From Sphingomonas crusticola (lineage in GTDB: Bacteria > Pseudomonadota > Alphaproteobacteria > Sphingomonadales > Sphingomonadaceae), in contig NZ_QTJP01000001.1 in the NCBI RefSeq assembly GCF_003391115.1, positions 2,936,501-3,000,500 of the forward strand: DNA of 64,000 nucleotides. The letters are read 5' to 3'. The notes beneath the pieces are model-generated. The model saw nothing but the letters and a program-made list of their open reading frames with translations, was not told where the DNA came from and did not search any database. Below are positions 34,650 to 43,653 of the stretch, piece after piece. A program made the position numbers and the translations under genes. How positions within the stretch are numbered: position 1 is the stretch's first letter; each line of letters begins with the position of its first letter.

Positions 34650-35681
34650 ATGATCGCCACGCCTTACCTTCTCTATCTTGGCCATTCTAACGACGAGGCC
34701 GGCATCAAGACGTCGCGCGGGCTGGCCGTGTTCCGGCCGGAAATCTGCGTCGGCGAGTTCCGCCACGACGATTGCGGTCTCACCCTCGGCCTGCCGCGTA
34801 TGGATTTCGCGGGGGCTTTCGCCGCTGGAGCGCGCACACTGATCCTGGGTGTGGCCAATGCCGGCGGCAAGCTCGGCGATGATCTGGTCACCGATGCCGT
34901 CGCGGCGATGGAGGCAGGCCTCGACATTGCCTCCGGCCTGCACCAGCGACTGAAGGACGAACCGCGCCTCGTCGAGACCGCGCGGCGCCTTGGCCGCACG
35001 CTGCACGACGTGCGCGACCCGCAGCCGGGCATTCCCGTGGGCAATGGCAAGCCCCGTGCCGGCAAGCGCCTGCTGGCAGTCGGGACGGATTGTTCAGTCG
35101 GCAAGATGTACACGACATTATGCCTGGCGCACGCGCTGGCCCGCCGCGGCATCAAGGCGGACTTTCGCGCGACCGGCCAGACCGGCATCCTGGTCGCAGG
35201 AAGCGGCGTGCCGCTCGACGCGGTGGTCGCGGACTTCATTTCCGGCGCGATCGAGCAGCTTTCACCAGCGCGGGACGACGGCGGCTGGGACCTGATCGAG
35301 GGCCAAGGGTCGCTATTCCATCCCTCCTTTGCGGGGGTCTCGACGGGATTGCTCCATGGCGCGCAGCCCGATGCGCTGGTGCTATGTCACGATCCTGCCC
35401 GGCGCCACATGCGGGGCCTGCCGCATTTCGGCCTTCCGGGTCTGGTGGAATGTCTCGAGGCCAATCTTCAGGTGGCGAGACTGACCAACCCGCAGGTGAG
35501 GGCGGTGGGCGTCGCGCTCAACACGTCGAGCCTCTCGGAGGGTGAGGCCCTTGCGCTTTGCGCCCGAACGGCAGACGACCTGTGCTTGCCCTGTTCCGAT
35601 CCATACCGCTTTGGCGTCGAGACCATCCTCGACATGCTGCTGGACGAGCGGGCTATCCCTGCCGCCAAAGCAATGGCCTGA
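34650..35681 (+). CDS. dgcN: DUF1611 family protein, DgcN-like (D-glutamate N-acetyltransferase candidate)
   Basis: A 343-residue DUF1611 protein. The P-loop-like motif GTDCSVGKMYT (145-155) is the family hallmark and is followed by the FRATGQTGILVAGSGVPLDAV segment. A Rossmann-like N-terminal domain contains ILGVANAGGK. Characterised members (DgcN) acetylate D-glutamate, and the neighbouring racemase then makes N-acetyl-L-glutamate. The assignment rests on family and on the adjacent epimerase 6 bp downstream. ATG 34650 is chosen over an upstream in-frame ATG at 34578, which adds sequence lacking family character. An older label for this family is NAD-dependent epimerase/dehydratase. Confidence 0.8.
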   Translation: MIATPYLLYLGHSNDEAGIKTSRGLAVFRPEICVGEFRHDDCGLTLGLPRMDFAGAFAAGARTLILGVANAGGKLGDDLVTDAVAAMEAGLDIASGLHQRLKDEPRLVETARRLGRTLHDVRDPQPGIPVGNGKPRAGKRLLAVGTDCSVGKMYTTLCLAHALARRGIKADFRATGQTGILVAGSGVPLDAVVADFISGAIEQLSPARDDGGWDLIEGQGSLFHPSFAGVSTGLLHGAQPDALVLCHDPARRHMRGLPHFGLPGLVECLEANLQVARLTNPQVRAVGVALNTSSLSEGEALALCARTADDLCLPCSDPYRFGVETILDMLLDERAIPAAKAMA

Positions 35682-35687
35682 CCTGAC

Positions 35688-36692
35688 ATGCACCGCACGC
35701 TTTCGACGCTGCCTGAGATTTTTCCGCTAAGCACACCATTCCGTATCTCGCGCGGTACGAAGACCGCCGCCGAGGTGGTGACCGTGCAGATCGAGCAAGA
35801 CGGTTCGATCGGGCGTGGCGAGTGCGTGCCTTACCCGCGCTATGGCGAAACGGTGGAAACCACGATCGGGGCGATCGATGCCGTGCGCTCGGCGATCGAA
35901 CGCGGCGCCGGACGCGAGGAATTGCTGCAGTTGATGCCGGCGGGTGCCGCGCGCAACGCGGTCGACTGCGCGCTGTGGGATCTGGAGGCGCGGCTCGCCG
36001 GCAGCGATGTCGCGACCATGCTGGGTTTGCAGCGTCCGCTGCCCGAGATTGCGACGGCGATGACCGTCGGCCTCGATACGCCCGAACATATGGGCGCGGC
36101 TGCCGCCGCGCTCGTCGATGTGCCGCTCCTCAAGGTCAAGGTGGACCGCAGCGACCCGGCGGCGCAGCTACGGGCCGTCCGTGCCGCCGCGCCCCGGCCG
36201 CGCATGATCGTCGACCCCAATGAAAGCTGGACGATCGAAGAGGTCAGCGGGTTGCAGCAGCTGCTGGTGGAGCTGAAGGTCGACCTGCTGGAGCAGCCTT
36301 TGCCGGTGGGGGACGATTCAGCGCTTGCCGGGTTCGTCTCGGCGATCCCGATTGCCGCGGATGAATCGGTGCATGTCACGGCCGACCTCGAGGCCCTGCC
36401 CGACGGCTATGCTGTGGTGAACATCAAGCTCGACAAGACGGGCGGGCTTACCGCCGCGCTCGAACTGGCCCGAGAGGCGCGGCAGCGCGGGCTGGGTGTA
36501 ATGACCGGGTGCATGATCTGTTCGTCGCTCTCGATCGCGCCGGCGCTGATGATCGCGGTGGGAAGCCTGTTCACCGATCTCGACGGCCCGCTGTGGCTGA
36601 GCCGGGATCGGGAAGGCGGCGTGACGAGCCGCAACGGCTGGCTCAGCGCGCCCCAGCCGGGTTTCTGGGGAGAGGCACGGGCGGCGCAATAA
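35688..36692 (+). CDS. dgcA: enolase-superfamily epimerase, DgcA-like (N-acetyl-D-glutamate racemase / dipeptide epimerase)
   Basis: A 334-residue member of the muconate-lactonising/dipeptide epimerase group. Catalytic Lys149-x-Lys151 is in LLKVKVD, the metal ligands are Asp176 (VDPNESW), Glu202 (LLEQPL) and Asp225 (AADESVH), and the second-face lysine is Lys247 (NIKLDKTGG). These are the residues of a two-base 1,1-proton-transfer enzyme. Sequence alone cannot separate L-Ala-D/L-Glu epimerase from N-acetyl-D-Glu racemase; the DUF1611 partner 6 bp upstream favours the latter. It converges with the oxidoreductase gene at 36716. Confidence 0.85.
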   Translation: MHRTLSTLPEIFPLSTPFRISRGTKTAAEVVTVQIEQDGSIGRGECVPYPRYGETVETTIGAIDAVRSAIERGAGREELLQLMPAGAARNAVDCALWDLEARLAGSDVATMLGLQRPLPEIATAMTVGLDTPEHMGAAAAALVDVPLLKVKVDRSDPAAQLRAVRAAAPRPRMIVDPNESWTIEEVSGLQQLLVELKVDLLEQPLPVGDDSALAGFVSAIPIAADESVHVTADLEALPDGYAVVNIKLDKTGGLTAALELAREARQRGLGVMTGCMICSSLSIAPALMIAVGSLFTDLDGPLWLSRDREGGVTSRNGWLSAPQPGFWGEARAAQ

Positions 36693-36715
36693 GAGGCGCC
36701 CGGCCATCCCTGCCG

Positions 36716-37897
36716 TCACGCGACGATATCGACCACCGCCGCCGGATCGACCGCGCGTTTATAGCCCCAGTCGGTACTGATCGGCGCACCGCCCCGCGCG
36801 AGCGAGTCCGTGATCGCCTTCATCAGCCGCACGTCCTGCAAGCCTTCCTCGCCCGGCGATACGAGTGGCGCCTTGCCGCGCACCACGTCGGCCATCCAGT
36901 CCATCTCGCGGGCGAATTGATCGACCTCGGGCGTGTCGATCTCCTTGAGATTGCCGCCGTCGACCATGGCGAAATGGTTGCCGCCGTAGAAAGCGCCGGG
37001 GTCGGCACGGATCCGCGCCTTCTCCCCCCACACTTCGAACGACATGGTCGCGTTATAATTGAAGGAGGTCGATCCATTGCAGATGGCGCCGGACGGGAAG
37101 CGGAATTGCCACGCGATCAGATCGTCGGTGGTGGCGAAGCGCGGGTCGCTTTTGTCCGTATTGCCCCAGGCGCGAACCTCGACCGGTTCCTCGTTCAGCA
37201 GGTAACGGGAGGCGTTGACGCCGTAGATGCCCATATCGCCGAGCGCGCCGTCGCCGGCCAGCTTGCGGTCGAGGCGCCATGCGTCGGATGGGTCGCTGGG
37301 ATCGGCCTGACGCCCCATATCGGTCACGACCAGCCGCGGCTTGCCGAGCGCGCCGGAACGGATGCGGCGCATCGCCTCCAGATTCTTGGGTTCGTAATGG
37401 CAGCGATAGGCGATCATCAGCTTGCGGTTGGCGGCCTTGGCGGCGGCGATCATGGCCTCGCAATCGGCGACGCTTGTCGCCATCGGCTTCTCGCACAGCA
37501 CATGCTTGCCGGCCTTGAGCGCGCGGATCGTATATTCGGCGTGCATGGCGTTCGGCAGCACGATGTAGACGACCTGGATGCGCGGATCCTGGGCGATGCG
37601 GTCATAATCTTCGTAGGAGTAGATGGCGTCGGTGGGCAGCCCCTCGGCCGCCGCGATCCGCGCCGCTTTGTCGCGATGGCCGCTGACGACCGCCACCAGC
37701 TTGGCGCTCCGGGCGCTGCGCAGACCGGGGATGATCTGCCCCTGCGACAATTTGCCGAGTCCGACGACGGCGAAGCCGATCTTCTGATCCTTGGGCAAAG
37801 CGGGGCGGCGCTGCGCGCGCGCTTCAGCCGCGGCGAGGGCGGCGGTGCCGGCGACGCTAAGCTCGATCAATGTGCGGCGCGAAATTTCCTGCGGCAT
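36716..37897 (-). CDS. Tat-exported Gfo/Idh/MocA family oxidoreductase
   Basis: A 393-residue NAD(P)-binding oxidoreductase. The N-terminus has a twin-arginine signal (SRRTLIEL at 6-13, hydrophobic stretch to about 28). It is followed by a Rossmann domain starting IGFAVVGLGKLSQG, the EKP motif at 136-138 (LCEKPMA), and a C-terminal substrate domain with GALGDMGIYGVNA. The layout matches periplasmic glucose-fructose oxidoreductase, which is exported folded with its tightly bound cofactor. It is therefore likely a periplasmic sugar or cyclitol oxidoreductase. It is divergent from the secreted VOC and beta-helix genes, which suggests a shared periplasmic task. Confidence 0.9.
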   Translation of the reverse strand: MPQEISRRTLIELSVAGTAALAAAEARAQRRPALPKDQKIGFAVVGLGKLSQGQIIPGLRSARSAKLVAVVSGHRDKAARIAAAEGLPTDAIYSYEDYDRIAQDPRIQVVYIVLPNAMHAEYTIRALKAGKHVLCEKPMATSVADCEAMIAAAKAANRKLMIAYRCHYEPKNLEAMRRIRSGALGKPRLVVTDMGRQADPSDPSDAWRLDRKLAGDGALGDMGIYGVNASRYLLNEEPVEVRAWGNTDKSDPRFATTDDLIAWQFRFPSGAICNGSTSFNYNATMSFEVWGEKARIRADPGAFYGGNHFAMVDGGNLKEIDTPEVDQFAREMDWMADVVRGKAPLVSPGEEGLQDVRLMKAITDSLARGGAPISTDWGYKRAVDPAAVVDIVA

Positions 37898-38003
37898 CCT
37901 CGTCCTCCTTCGCCCCCCGACCTTTGTAGGGCTGGCGGCGCGAGCATAAGCCGGTATGTTTGCGGTAACAACGATCGCAGAAGCGAGCGGCAGAGGAGAG
38001 ACG
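37898..38003. promoter_or_regulatory. divergent promoter region of the Gfo/Idh and secreted VOC genes
   Basis: A 106-bp region between two diverging start codons. It must hold both promoters. A ribosome site GAGGAGAG lies before ATG 38004. No striking operator is visible. Confidence 0.5.
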
Positions 38004-38927
38004 ATGAAGCGCGCGATGGCTTTGACCCTGGCCCTGCTCGCGACCGGCGCCGCTTCGGCTGCCGCCCCGGTGCGACCGCCGCTGACTTCGGTATCGCATC
38101 TGGCGATCTATGCCGCCGATCCGGCCAGGAGCGAGGCCTTCTACGTCCACGATCTGGGCGCCGTTAAGATGGCGGATCCGGAAAATCCGGCAGGCGCGCG
38201 TTATTATTTCAGCCCGCTGCAGTTCGTCGAGCTGCTGCCGCTGCCGCCGGGCGCGCCCTCGATCAACCGGCTCGACCATGTCGCCTACAACACCGCCGAT
38301 GCGGAGGCGATGCGGGCGTATCTCGCGTCACGCAAGGTCAAGGTTCCGGCACATGCGACCAGCGCCGCCGACGGCAGCAAGTGGTTCGACGTGACCGACC
38401 CCGAAGGCAATCGCGTCCAGTTCGTGCAGCCGCCCGCGGCACCGCCGGCAATCCCGGCCAATCCGCTGTCGAGCCACATCATCCATGTCGGCTTCATCAT
38501 TCACAATCGTGCCAACCAGGACGCCTTCTGGCGGGATGTGCTCGGCTTCCGGCCTTACTGGTTTGGCGGCATGCGGGACGATCATCCGAGCTGGATTTCG
38601 CTGCAGGTGCCGGACGGGACCGACTGGCTGGAATATATGGTGGTCGGCACGCCCGACACAGTGGGTATCCCGCCCACGATGAAGGCCGCCGATCTTGGCG
38701 TGCTCAACCATTTCTCGCTCGGCGTCGCCAATACGCGCGACGCCTATACGATGCTGTGGAACGGCGATCGGCTGAAGGACCAGCAGGGCGTGCCGAAGAT
38801 CGGGCGCGACGCCAAATGGCAGCTCAACCTGCTCGATCCCGACGGCACCCGCGCCGAGATCATGGAATTCCACGCGATCGGCAAACCCTGCTGCTCGCCC
38901 TTCACCGGGCAGGATCCCGAGAAGTAA
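38004..38927 (+). CDS. secreted double-domain VOC protein
   Basis: A 307-residue protein made of two vicinal-oxygen-chelate units behind a signal peptide (MKRAMALTLALLATGAASA). The first unit offers His32, Glu76 and His92; the second offers His161, Glu210, His236 and Glu285/Glu288, so the second site looks metal-competent. A Cys-Cys pair is at 296-297. Export of a VOC enzyme is unusual, since most glyoxalases and dioxygenases are cytoplasmic. It is 25 bp upstream of the secreted beta-helix gene and divergent from a Tat-exported oxidoreductase. ATG 38004 is chosen for the signal peptide and ribosome site. No specific reaction can be assigned. Confidence 0.85.
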   Translation: MKRAMALTLALLATGAASAAAPVRPPLTSVSHLAIYAADPARSEAFYVHDLGAVKMADPENPAGARYYFSPLQFVELLPLPPGAPSINRLDHVAYNTADAEAMRAYLASRKVKVPAHATSAADGSKWFDVTDPEGNRVQFVQPPAAPPAIPANPLSSHIIHVGFIIHNRANQDAFWRDVLGFRPYWFGGMRDDHPSWISLQVPDGTDWLEYMVVGTPDTVGIPPTMKAADLGVLNHFSLGVANTRDAYTMLWNGDRLKDQQGVPKIGRDAKWQLNLLDPDGTRAEIMEFHAIGKPCCSPFTGQDPEK

Positions 38928-38952
38928 GCCCGACGCAAGCGAAGGATTTTCG

Positions 38953-41931
38953 ATGAAGACGAAGCTGATCGCGGCGGCATTGCTGGCCGCTCCCGTCATG
39001 GCGTCGGCGGCGACCAATTCGGTCTTCACCACGCTGCCGAACGACCCGGCCGCGGTGCTGGTAAAGGGCGTGGGCGACGGGCGCGCGGACGACACCGCCG
39101 CGATCCAGGCCGCGATCGATACGGCGGCCGGCGGCGAGCGCGCGCGCGGCGGCATCGTGTTCCTGCCGGCCGGGCGCTATCGCATCACGCGCTCGATCCT
39201 CATCCCGCCGGCGGTGCGGATCTTCGGGATCGGCAAGACCCGGCCGGTAATCGTGCTGGGCGCCAATACACCCGGCTTCGACAAGGGCATCGCCACGATG
39301 TTCGTGTTCACCGGCAACGATGCCTATGGCAACAAGAAGCCGCCCTTCCCCGTCGCGACCGCGGTGCCGTTCAACCCGGAAACGTTCGATGCCAATTCGG
39401 GCACTTTTTATTCCGCGATGACGAATATCGATTTCGAGATCGGCGACGGCAATGCCGGCGCGGTGGTGGCACGTTTCCACGTCGCGCAACATACCTTCCT
39501 GAGCCACATGGAGTTCAATCTCGGTTCAGGCCTGGCGGGCGTCTATCTTGCCGGCAACGTGATGGAGGACGTGCACTTCCACGGCGGACGCTATGGCATC
39601 ATCACCGAGAAGACCTCGCCCGCATGGCAATTCACCCTGCTCGATTCCTCGTTCGACGGGCAGCGCGACGCGGCGATCCGCGAGCATGAGGTCGATCTGA
39701 GCATGGCGAACGTGTCGATCCGCAACACGCCGGTCGGGATCGAGATCGACGAAGGCTATTCGGATTCGCTGTGGGGCAAGGATGTTCGCTTCGAGAATAT
39801 CTCCAAAGCTGCGGTGGTGATCAGCGCCGAGAAGAGCGTGTTCACCCAGATCGGCTTCGAAAATGCGCTGGCCAGCAACGTGCCGACCTTCGCGCGCTTC
39901 CGCGAAAGCGGCAGGACGCTAGCGGGGAAGGGCGCGCGCTATCGGGTGAAGGCGTTCAACTATGGTCTGACGCTGGACACGATCAACGCGATGGGGACGA
40001 TCCGCACCAATTGGCAGGCGGACTCGCTAAGCGCGCTGCCAAAGCCCAAACGTGCGATCGCGCCGTTACCCGCGACGACCACCTGGGCCAATGTCCATGA
40101 TCTCGGCGCGAAGGGCGACGGCCAGACCGACGATACCGCTGCATTGCAAAAGGCGATCGACGGCCACCGCGTGCTCTACTTCCCGACGGGTCAATATCCG
40201 ATCAGCGACACGCTGCGGTTGAGGCCGGATACCGTGCTGGTTGGCCTGCACCCGACGCGGACCGCCATCTACCTGCCGGAGAACAGCCCGGCTTATGCCG
40301 GGCCCGGCGCGCCCAAGGCCATGATCGAGACCGCCAAGGGCGGCAATGCGATCATGAGTGGGATCGGCATCTATACCGGCGTCACCAATCCGCGCGTCAC
40401 CGGCCTGCTGTGGAAGGCCGGCGCGGAATCGATGGTCAACGACGTCAAGTTCCAGGGCGGGGGCGGAACGCCGCGCGAATTCACCGAACGCGTGCCCGGC
40501 GCGCGCGTCGACGGCCAGAACCCCAGCCTGTGGGTGACGGACGGGGGCGGCGGCACCTTCGCCAATATCTGGCTGCCGCATCCCTATGGGTGGGCGGGGC
40601 TGTTCGTCTCCAACACCAAGACGCCGGGGCATGTCTACGAACTCTCCAACGAGCATCATGGCCGCAACGAGATCGTCCTCGACGGCGTCGAGAATTGGGA
40701 ATTCCTGGCGCCGCAGACCGAAGAGGAAGTGCGCGACAGTTCGGACGCCAATGGGCTCGACGTGCGCAATTCGCGCAACATCCTGTTTGCCAATTATCAT
40801 GCCTATCGCGTGACGCGCTCGCCCAAGCCGGCGGTGACCGCGGTGCGCCTGCAGAATTCGACCGACATTCGGTTCCGCAACCTCCATACCAATGCCGAGA
40901 GCGGCTATGCGATGTGCGACGAGAATGGCTGCGCACCCTATTTGCGCGCCAGCAAATTCCCGTTCGAAAATGCCATCACCGATGTCACCCGCAAGTGGGA
41001 GGTGCGCGAGCGCGAATTCGCGGTGCTGGATGTCAAGGACGCGATGCCCGTGGCCGCGCCGCCCGCGCCCTTGCCGGGGATGGGAGCGGTCGAGAAACTG
41101 GCGGACGGCTTCTATTCGATCTCGGGCGGGGCGGTGGCGCCGGACGGCACGCTCTATTTCGTCGAACACCGGTTCAACCGCATCTACCGCTGGACGCGCG
41201 AGAAGGGGTTGGAGATCGTGCGCGACAATCCGCTCGACCCGGTCAACCTCGCGATCGACAAATCGGGCAATGTCATGGTTCTGTCGCCGCAAGGGCCGGA
41301 AGTGACCGTCTACAGCTTCAAGCCGGACGAGCCGGCGGACCGCATCACCTTCATTCCGCCGACGCCGGCCAAGGTGCGCACCAACGTCACCGTCGCGCTG
41401 CCGGGCAATGTCTGGAAGAATGACGGCGAGTTCAAGGACCAGCTCGATCCAACGACCTATCTTTACTCTACGCTCGCCGAGCAGTTCGCTCGCGGCATGG
41501 CCGAGCCCAAGGCACGCGAATATGTCTCGCCGGACGGCAGCCTGGTATTGCCGGCGTTTCGCGCATTCCGGCAGGGCGACTGGCGCTTCTCCGACACGAT
41601 GGATGCGATGGGCTTCGTCACCGCCAAGCCGGGCGAACGCGTGTTCCTGACCAACGGCTCGGAGAACCGCACCTATAACGGCCTGGTCGGGCAGGGCGGC
41701 ACCGTCACCGACCTTCGCGTCTTCGCGGAGCGCGGTGGCGAGAGCGTGGCCGTCGGACCGGACGGCAAGGTGTTCGTCGCGAACGGACAGGTGTTCGTCT
41801 ACGGCGCCGACGGCAAGGAGCTGACCCAGATCCCGGTGCCGGAGCGGCCGATCCAGCTGGTCGTCGGGGGCAAGGATCGCCGGACGCTCTACATCTTCGC
41901 ACATCATGCGCTGTATGCGGTGGCGATCTGA
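38953..41931 (+). CDS. secreted tandem beta-helix protein with C-terminal beta-propeller
   Basis: A 992-residue exported protein (signal MKTKLIAAALLAAPVMASA). Two Pectate_lyase_3-type entries are visible: GRADDTAAIQAAID near residue 41 with FLPAGRYRIT, and GDGQTDDTAALQKAID near residue 391 with YFPTGQYPISD. Two tandem right-handed helices are the architecture of GH55 exo-beta-1,3-glucanase-like proteins. From about residue 707 the sequence becomes NHL/SMP-30-like: SGGAVAPDGTLYFVEH, NLAIDKSGNVMVLSP and SVAVGPDGKVFVANG. A beta-helix fused to a propeller is uncommon. A role in polysaccharide breakdown outside the inner membrane is likely, but no catalytic residue is proven. Confidence 0.82.
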   Translation: MKTKLIAAALLAAPVMASAATNSVFTTLPNDPAAVLVKGVGDGRADDTAAIQAAIDTAAGGERARGGIVFLPAGRYRITRSILIPPAVRIFGIGKTRPVIVLGANTPGFDKGIATMFVFTGNDAYGNKKPPFPVATAVPFNPETFDANSGTFYSAMTNIDFEIGDGNAGAVVARFHVAQHTFLSHMEFNLGSGLAGVYLAGNVMEDVHFHGGRYGIITEKTSPAWQFTLLDSSFDGQRDAAIREHEVDLSMANVSIRNTPVGIEIDEGYSDSLWGKDVRFENISKAAVVISAEKSVFTQIGFENALASNVPTFARFRESGRTLAGKGARYRVKAFNYGLTLDTINAMGTIRTNWQADSLSALPKPKRAIAPLPATTTWANVHDLGAKGDGQTDDTAALQKAIDGHRVLYFPTGQYPISDTLRLRPDTVLVGLHPTRTAIYLPENSPAYAGPGAPKAMIETAKGGNAIMSGIGIYTGVTNPRVTGLLWKAGAESMVNDVKFQGGGGTPREFTERVPGARVDGQNPSLWVTDGGGGTFANIWLPHPYGWAGLFVSNTKTPGHVYELSNEHHGRNEIVLDGVENWEFLAPQTEEEVRDSSDANGLDVRNSRNILFANYHAYRVTRSPKPAVTAVRLQNSTDIRFRNLHTNAESGYAMCDENGCAPYLRASKFPFENAITDVTRKWEVREREFAVLDVKDAMPVAAPPAPLPGMGAVEKLADGFYSISGGAVAPDGTLYFVEHRFNRIYRWTREKGLEIVRDNPLDPVNLAIDKSGNVMVLSPQGPEVTVYSFKPDEPADRITFIPPTPAKVRTNVTVALPGNVWKNDGEFKDQLDPTTYLYSTLAEQFARGMAEPKAREYVSPDGSLVLPAFRAFRQGDWRFSDTMDAMGFVTAKPGERVFLTNGSENRTYNGLVGQGGTVTDLRVFAERGGESVAVGPDGKVFVANGQVFVYGADGKELTQIPVPERPIQLVVGGKDRRTLYIFAHHALYAVAI

Positions 41932-41949
41932 TCACCGTCGCATCGGCCA

Positions 41950-42276
41950 TCACCCGGGGCGGAACATCCTGACGGCGACGATGGCCGTCGGCAGGCCGAC
42001 AATGGCGCCGATCGCCCAGGCATAGATGAGAAAGAACACCGCGGCGAAAATCGGCATGCCCTCCGATTGACCGGGGAGATCAGGGCCGCGCGACATGCTG
42101 ATCAGGGCCACGCAGACCGCCACTACGAACAGCGCGAGCGCGACCAGCGGGAAGCTGAGCGCGGCCAGCATGACCTGCGAGGAAGCAGAGCGTGCGGTAG
42201 CATGGAGGGTCAGCCAACGCGCCGAGCCCAGCGTGACCAGAAAGGCCAGCAATATCGATGCGGCTACGAATAGCAT
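41950..42276 (-). CDS. small membrane protein, unknown function
   Basis: A 108-residue protein with about three hydrophobic segments (1-18, 36-62, 77-103) and a short polar loop SMSRGPDLPGQSEG between the last two. I do not recognise a family. An AAGGA ribosome site lies upstream of the ATG, which supports expression. It points towards the beta-helix gene's end and sits downstream of the MFS gene (85-bp gap), possibly in the same transcript. Confidence 0.65.
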   Translation of the reverse strand: MLFVAASILLAFLVTLGSARWLTLHATARSASSQVMLAALSFPLVALALFVVAVCVALISMSRGPDLPGQSEGMPIFAAVFFLIYAWAIGAIVGLPTAIVAVRMFRPG

Positions 42277-42361
42277 GATCGTCCTTTTCCCTCGCGCAAA
42301 CGGTCTGACGCGGGGATCGATCCGATAGGCTGTGTGCGTGTCAGCTGCGGGGGCGCCGGAT

Positions 42362-43603
42362 CTAGTCGATCCAGTCGTTGGCCAGGCGGGGTGCGGCGAT
42401 CAGCATCAGCAGGCCGGCGATGACGTAGAAAACCAATGAGCCGAGCAACGCCATCCTCAGCGCCCCATCGCCCAGGCTGGGCGTAAGCAGGTCGGAAAGC
42501 TTGCCGATCGTCATTGCGCCGAAGCCGACACCGATCAGATTGTTGATCAGCAGGAAGCTGGCCGAGGCGGTCGCGCGCATCGGGGCGGGGACGAGATGCT
42601 GGACGGCGGTCAGCACCGGGCCGAGCCACATATAGGCCAGTCCCTGTGGCACGAGGAATAGCAGGAAGGCGAGGGTGGCCGAATGGCTGAGGATACCCGC
42701 CGCGAATAGCGGCACTGCGGCCAGGAAGGCGATGCCCGGCACGCGCGCATAGCCGGACTTGCCGCTACGTCCGGCGCGGTCGGCGAGCCAACCGCCGATC
42801 AGCACGCCGGGGATCCCGCCGATCAGCAGCAGCAGCCCGTAGAAATGCGAGACGGCGATCAGCTCCATCCCGAACGAGCGCTTCATCAGCGACGGCAGCC
42901 AGAAGCCCATGCCATAGCCGAGCATGGAGCTCGACGCCGCCCCGAACGCCAGCAGCCAAAAGCTCGGCTTGGCGGCGAGGATGCGGAAAACACTGCGATC
43001 AATCGGCGCTTTCGCGGCGCGTGCCGCCCGGACGGGTTCGCGTACCGTCAGCGCGAAGATCGGCACGAATGCCAGCCCGGCAATGCCGACCGCAACGAAA
43101 GCGGACCGCCAGTTGATCGTCGCCGCGATATAGCCGCCGAACAGCACGCCCAGTGCGGCGCCGAGCGGGATGCCGAGCGAGTAGATCGACAGGGCCCGCG
43201 CGCGCTGCTGTGGCGGGAAGACTTCGGAGATCAGCGCATAGGACGGCGCCACGCCACCCGCCTCGCCGACACCGACACCGAGCCGGTAGAGGAACAATTG
43301 CCCGAAGCCGGTCGCCGCCCCGCACAAGGCGGTAAACCCGCTCCACACCGCGAGCGAGGCGGTGATCACCCACGTCCGCTTGGTGCGGTCCGCCACCCAC
43401 GCGAACGGGATGGCGAGCGTCGAATAGAGGATGGCGAAGGCAAGCCCGCCGAGCATGCCGAGCTGCGTGTCGGTCAGGTTGAGCTCGACCTTGATCGGGC
43501 CGGCGAGGATGCCGAGCACCTGCCGATCGAGGAAGTTGAACGTGTAGACGATCAGCAGCATCGCCAGCACGAACGCCCTGCCTGCCATGGTGTCCGTGCG
43601 CAT
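42362..43603 (-). CDS. MFS transporter
   Basis: A 413-residue major facilitator with about 12 membrane segments. Landmarks are YTFNFLDRQVLGILAG, AWVADRTKRTWV (motif A-like) and GVGVGEAGGVAPSYALISE, closely paralleling the transporter at 15097. It likely moves the small product of the neighbouring extracytoplasmic enzymes into the cytoplasm. It lies 50 bp downstream of the TBDR on the same strand, so an outer-to-inner membrane uptake pair is plausible. Confidence 0.92.
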   Translation of the reverse strand: MRTDTMAGRAFVLAMLLIVYTFNFLDRQVLGILAGPIKVELNLTDTQLGMLGGLAFAILYSTLAIPFAWVADRTKRTWVITASLAVWSGFTALCGAATGFGQLFLYRLGVGVGEAGGVAPSYALISEVFPPQQRARALSIYSLGIPLGAALGVLFGGYIAATINWRSAFVAVGIAGLAFVPIFALTVREPVRAARAAKAPIDRSVFRILAAKPSFWLLAFGAASSSMLGYGMGFWLPSLMKRSFGMELIAVSHFYGLLLLIGGIPGVLIGGWLADRAGRSGKSGYARVPGIAFLAAVPLFAAGILSHSATLAFLLFLVPQGLAYMWLGPVLTAVQHLVPAPMRATASASFLLINNLIGVGFGAMTIGKLSDLLTPSLGDGALRMALLGSLVFYVIAGLLMLIAAPRLANDWID

Positions 43604-43653
43604 CCGTTTGCCTCCGCAAAGTCGGCCGGGCGGATCACGCCCGGCCGTGGACT

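Noticed and set aside
36509-38167. 552-residue plus-strand open frame opposite the Gfo/Idh gene
   Set aside because: Antisense to a gene with clear Tat and EKP motifs; it also runs into the VOC gene.
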